DNA of 64,000 nucleotides from Pseudoxanthomonas sp. CF125 (GTDB taxonomy: Bacteria > Pseudomonadota > Gammaproteobacteria > Xanthomonadales > Xanthomonadaceae). The notes under the pieces were generated by a model. The model was not told the DNA's origin, searched no databases, and saw only the letters and a list, made by a program, of their open reading frames with translations. Positions 61,091 through 64,000 of this stretch are shown here, one piece after another (the stretch's first letter is position 1; every line of letters begins with the position of its first letter). Location of the stretch: contig NZ_FNLD01000001.1 in NCBI RefSeq assembly GCF_900104085.1, forward strand, positions 1,718,331 to 1,782,330. The letters are read 5' to 3'. The position numbers and the translations under genes are program-made.

Positions 61091-61165
61091 CATAACCCCA
61101 TAACCAGATGTCGTTTCTGCATGGGTTAACCCGTCCCTAACATCGGTAGTCCTAACCGCTATACC
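61091..61165 (+). promoter_or_regulatory. Putative cysJI promoter and CysB-type region
   Basis: CTAACA (61137-61142), a 17-bp spacer and TATACC (61160-61165) make a weak sigma-70 promoter 14 bp before the cysJ ATG. Upstream are two CATAACC repeats 8 bp apart (61091-61105) and a GGGTTAACCC palindrome (61124-61133); CCTAAC occurs at 61136 and 61151. Such repeats are what a CysB-type activator site could use, but no CysB consensus could be tested here. Confidence 0.4.
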
Positions 61166-61179
61166 CCGCGAGTCAAAGC

Positions 61180-63018
61180 ATGACCGCTGCACCGCCCGCG
61201 CTGACCCCCAGCCCTTTGCCCGAGGAGCGCAAGGCGCTGCTGGCGCGAGTCGTGGAAGGACTCGATCAACCCAGCCTGTGGTGGCTGTCCGGCTATGCCG
61301 CCGGCCTGGCCCAGGGCAATCCGGCCCCGCATCTGGCCGTGCTTCCCGGCGGTGCCGCCCAGGCCAGCCAGCGGCTGACCATCGTCTACGGCAGCCAGAC
61401 CGGCAACGCCCGGCGCGTAGCTGAAGCCCTTGCGGGCGAAGCCGAAGCCGCCGGCCTGAACGTGCGCCTGCTCCGTGCCGACGCCTACCCGCAGCGCGAA
61501 CTAGCCAACGAACGCCTACTCTATGTGGTCATCAGCACCCAGGGCGAAGGCGATCCGCCGGACGACGCCATCGGCCTGGTGGAATTCATCGCCGGCAAGC
61601 GCGCGCCGAAATTGCCGGAACTGAAATACGCGGTACTCGGCCTGGGCGATTCCAGCTATGCCGATTTCTGCGGCATCGGCCGCCGCCTGGATGCGCGCCT
61701 GGCCGAACTCGGCGCCAGCCGTCTGTTCCCCGCCGGCGAAGCCGACCTGGACATCGACACCGTCGCCCTGCCCTGGCGCGAACAGGCCCTGGGCCACGCC
61801 AAGACGTTGTTGAAGACCACGACCGCGCCTTCGGCCACTATCACGCCATTGCGCCCGGCACCCAGCGCACCGGTCTGGACCCACGACAAGCCCTTCGCCG
61901 CCGAACTGCTGCTCAATCAGCGCATCAGCGGACGCGAATTCAAGGGTGTCGGTTTCCTCAAGTACGGCGGCGTCGGCAAGGACGTTCGCCATCTGGAGCT
62001 TTCGCTGCAGGGCTCGGGACTTCATTACGAACCCGGCGATGCGTTGGGCATCCGCCATCGCAATCCGTCGCTATTGGTGGATGGCGTGTTGCAGGCACTG
62101 GAGCTGGATGGCGACGCGCTGGTGCAGGACAAGGATGAATCGCTGCCGCTGCGCGAGTGGCTGGCGGAACGCCGCGAACTGACCAAGCTCAGCCGTCCAT
62201 TCCTGGCCAGCCACGCTGCGCAGTCGCGTTCGGAAGAGCTCAACGATCTGCTCGCCCCCGCGCGCAACGCCGACTTCGCCGCCCTGCTCAACACCCACCA
62301 GTTGGCCGATGTACTGCGCCGCTGGCCCGCGCATTGGGAGCCGCAGGAGCTGGTCGCCGCGTTGCGTCCGCTGACCCCGCGCCTGTATTCCATTGCCTCC
62401 AGCCGCAAGCGGGTGGGCGAGGAAGTGCATCTCACCGTCGACGTGCTGGATTACCAGGCCTTCGGCCACGCGCATGTCGGCGCGGCCAGCGGTTTTCTTT
62501 CGTCGCTGAGCGAAGGCGACCATGCGCCGGTCTACATCGAGGCCAACGAGCGCTTCCGCGTTCCCACCGATGCCAGCCGCGACATCATCATGGTCGGCCC
62601 CGGCACTGGCGTGGCGCCGTTCCGCGGCTTCGTGCAGGAGCGGGCAGAAACCGGAGCCAGCGGCCGCAACTGGCTGCTGTTCGGCGCGCGCCACTTCAAC
62701 ACCGATTTCCTCTACCAGACCGAGTGGCAGGACGCGCTGCGCACCGGCGAACTGCATCGTCTGGACGTGGCGTTCTCCCGCGACCAGGCCGAGAAGATCT
62801 ATGTGCAGCAGCGGCTGCGCGAGCGCGGGCGCGAGGTCTACGACTGGCTGCAAAACGGCGCGCATTTCTATGTCTGCGGCGCCATCGGCATGGGTAAGGA
62901 TGTGCACGCGGCGCTGCTGCAGATCGTTGCCGAACAGGCTGACGTCGATGCCGAAGCCGCCGCCGAATATCTGAGCAAACTGCAAGCGGAGGGCCGCTAC
63001 AGCCGCGACGTGTATTGA
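61180..63018 (+). CDS. cysJ: CysJ, sulfite reductase flavoprotein subunit
   Basis: 612 residues. A flavodoxin domain (IVYGSQTGNARRVAEALAGE, ~60-200) is joined to an FAD/NADPH reductase domain (YSIASSRKRVGEEVHLTV, MVGPGTGVAPFRGFVQ and FYVCGAIGMGKDVHAALLQI). It carries electrons from NADPH to the CysI hemoprotein to reduce sulfite to sulfide. The 223-bp gap to the divergent cysD is the only regulatory space. An inverted repeat separates it from cysI. Confidence 0.97.
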   Translation: MTAAPPALTPSPLPEERKALLARVVEGLDQPSLWWLSGYAAGLAQGNPAPHLAVLPGGAAQASQRLTIVYGSQTGNARRVAEALAGEAEAAGLNVRLLRADAYPQRELANERLLYVVISTQGEGDPPDDAIGLVEFIAGKRAPKLPELKYAVLGLGDSSYADFCGIGRRLDARLAELGASRLFPAGEADLDIDTVALPWREQALGHAKTLLKTTTAPSATITPLRPAPSAPVWTHDKPFAAELLLNQRISGREFKGVGFLKYGGVGKDVRHLELSLQGSGLHYEPGDALGIRHRNPSLLVDGVLQALELDGDALVQDKDESLPLREWLAERRELTKLSRPFLASHAAQSRSEELNDLLAPARNADFAALLNTHQLADVLRRWPAHWEPQELVAALRPLTPRLYSIASSRKRVGEEVHLTVDVLDYQAFGHAHVGAASGFLSSLSEGDHAPVYIEANERFRVPTDASRDIIMVGPGTGVAPFRGFVQERAETGASGRNWLLFGARHFNTDFLYQTEWQDALRTGELHRLDVAFSRDQAEKIYVQQRLRERGREVYDWLQNGAHFYVCGAIGMGKDVHAALLQIVAEQADVDAEAAAEYLSKLQAEGRYSRDVY

Positions 63019-63028
63019 ACAGGCGTTG

Positions 63029-63095
63029 GTAGGAGCGACGTGAGTCGCGACTTGACGCTTCGATCGAAACCCTTCGCGACTCACGTCGCTCCTAC
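63029..63095. repeat. Inverted repeat, GTAGGAGCGACG family, between cysJ and cysI
   Basis: Perfect 22-bp arms (63029-63050 and 63074-63095) begin GTAGGAGCGACG. It is the second copy of the family at 7499-7560. Here it lies inside an operon, 13 bp before the cysI start, so it may limit cysI expression relative to cysJ. Confidence 0.88.
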
Positions 63096-63107
63096 GCACA
63101 TACGAAC

Positions 63108-64000
63108 ATGACCGCCCATTCCGTCGAAGACATCAAATCCGAAAGCAAGCGCCTGCGCGGCGCCTTGCTGGACAGCCTTGCCGATCCGCTGACCGGCGCG
63201 CTGCGCGAGGACGACACCACCGTCATCAAATACCACGGCAGCTACCAGCAGGACGACCGCGACCTGCGCGACGAGCGCCGCCGGCAGAAGCTCGAACCCG
63301 CCTACCAGTTCATGATCCGCACGCGCACTCCGGGCGGCGTGGTCACCCCGCAGCAATGGCTGAAGCTGGATGCCATCGCCACGCGCTACTCCAACCATTC
63401 GCTGCGCATCACCACCCGTCAGGCGTTCCAGTTCCACGGCGTGATCAAGCGCGAACTGAAAGCGACCATGCAGGCGATCAACGCAACGCTGATCGACACC
63501 CTGGCCGCCTGCGGCGACGTCAACCGCAATGTGATGGTCGCGGCCAATCCGCTGGAATCGGCGGCGCATGCCGAAGTGCAGGACTGGGCGGCGAAACTGT
63601 CCAAGCATTTCCTGCCCAACTCGCGCGCCTATTACGAGATCTGGCTGGACGAGGAATTGGTAGCCGGCAGCGGCGAGGAAGAAGAACCGATCTACGGCAG
63701 CACCTATCTGCCGCGCAAGTTCAAGGTCGCTTTCGCCGTGCCGCCGGTCAACGACGTGGACGTGTTCGCCAACGATCTTGGCTTCATCGCTGTGATCGAG
63801 GACGGAGCGCTGGCGGGCTTCAACGTCAGCATCGGCGGCGGCATGGGCGCCACCCACGGCGATGCGGAAACCTACCCGCGCGTGGCCAACGTGATCGGCT
63901 TCATCACTCCCGACCAGGTGATCGCCATCGCCACCGCCGTGGTCACCACCCAGCGCGACCGCGGCAACCGCGTGGTGCGCAAGCGCGCGCGCTTCAAGTA
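63108..64000 (+). CDS. cysI: CysI, sulfite reductase hemoprotein subunit (5' part)
   Basis: The first ~297 residues are visible. The start [20 protein letters not shown] and [21 protein letters not shown] and [11 protein letters not shown] are typical of sulfite reductase beta subunits. The [4Fe-4S]/siroheme cysteines lie beyond the right edge. It reduces sulfite to sulfide in assimilation. Confidence 0.96.
   Translation, partial: MTAHSVEDIKSESKRLRGALLDSLADPLTGALREDDTTVIKYHGSYQQDDRDLRDERRRQKLEPAYQFMIRTRTPGGVVTPQQWLKLDAIATRYSNHSLRITTRQAFQFHGVIKRELKATMQAINATLIDTLAACGDVNRNVMVAANPLESAAHAEVQDWAAKLSKHFLPNSRAYYEIWLDEELVAGSGEEEEPIYGSTYLPRKFKVAFAVPPVNDVDVFANDLGFIAVIEDGALAGFNVSIGGGMGATHGDAETYPRVANVIGFITPDQVIAIATAVVTTQRDRGNRVVRKRARFK

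Noticed and set aside
1..64000. CRISPR array
   Set aside because: No regularly spaced direct repeats of 23-40 bp with unique spacers were seen; the repeats present are inverted and gene-end linked.

Overview
The window looks like a chromosome segment of a Xanthomonadaceae-type gammaproteobacterium (Lysobacter/Pseudoxanthomonas/Stenotrophomonas relatives). The reasons are high GC over most of its length, TonB-dependent receptors of the Xanthomonas-Caulobacter type, a fused cysNC gene, and several families of short inverted repeats in convergent or intergenic gaps. No species can be named from the sequence alone.

Layout. (1) 1-1174: the 5' part of a secreted DUF11-repeat protein, running off the left edge. 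(2) 1.7-15.2 kb: a galactoside/amino-galactoside locus with a GH27 glycosidase, a TonB receptor, a DeoR-type regulator, a periplasmic amidohydrolase, a Tat-exported melibiase-like glycosidase, an EamA permease, a KbaZ/GatZ subunit, an AgaS-type deaminase/isomerase and a BadF-type sugar kinase. AACGAAA-type elements, including one identical 12-mer, lie upstream of both the receptor and the amidohydrolase. (3) 15.2-15.4 kb: a scar carrying the last part of a histidine kinase. (4) 15.4-29.0 kb: two minus-strand transcription units, plus a divergent XRE-cupin regulator, that together look like a system for importing and degrading D-glutamate-type or N-acyl-D-amino acid compounds (two penicillin-binding-fold hydrolases, a DgcN-like DUF1611 protein, a DgcA-like epimerase, an N-acyl-D-amino-acid deacylase homologue, a POT transporter, a YkvI-type transporter, a TonB receptor). 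The two units share an identical 28-nt promoter/operator core.

(5) 29.04-41.92 kb: a 12.9-kb genomic island bounded by a perfect 30-bp direct repeat of the 3' end of tRNA-Gly(CCC), whose intact copy lies at 41897-41970. It carries four kinds of regulator (two HxlR, AraC, LysR), an alcohol dehydrogenase, an SDR, an Old Yellow Enzyme, pirin, DoxX, NTF2-like proteins, two isochorismatase-fold hydrolases and an orphan periplasmic-binding-type protein. No integrase was found. (6) 42-57.8 kb: ordinary chromosome with a GDSL autotransporter, thiS-thiG-trmB, an SLC13 transporter, an ACT protein, a Rieske protein, a FAH hydrolase, mscL, an M28 peptidase, an rRNA methyltransferase, a GNAT protein and an RND pump with its adaptor. 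(7) 57.9-64.0 kb: the assimilatory sulfate locus, cysNC and cysD divergent from cysJ and cysI (the last cut by the right edge).

The strongest observations are the duplicated promoter/operator of the D-amino-acid locus together with its metal-site-altered deacylase, and the integrase-less tRNA-Gly island.
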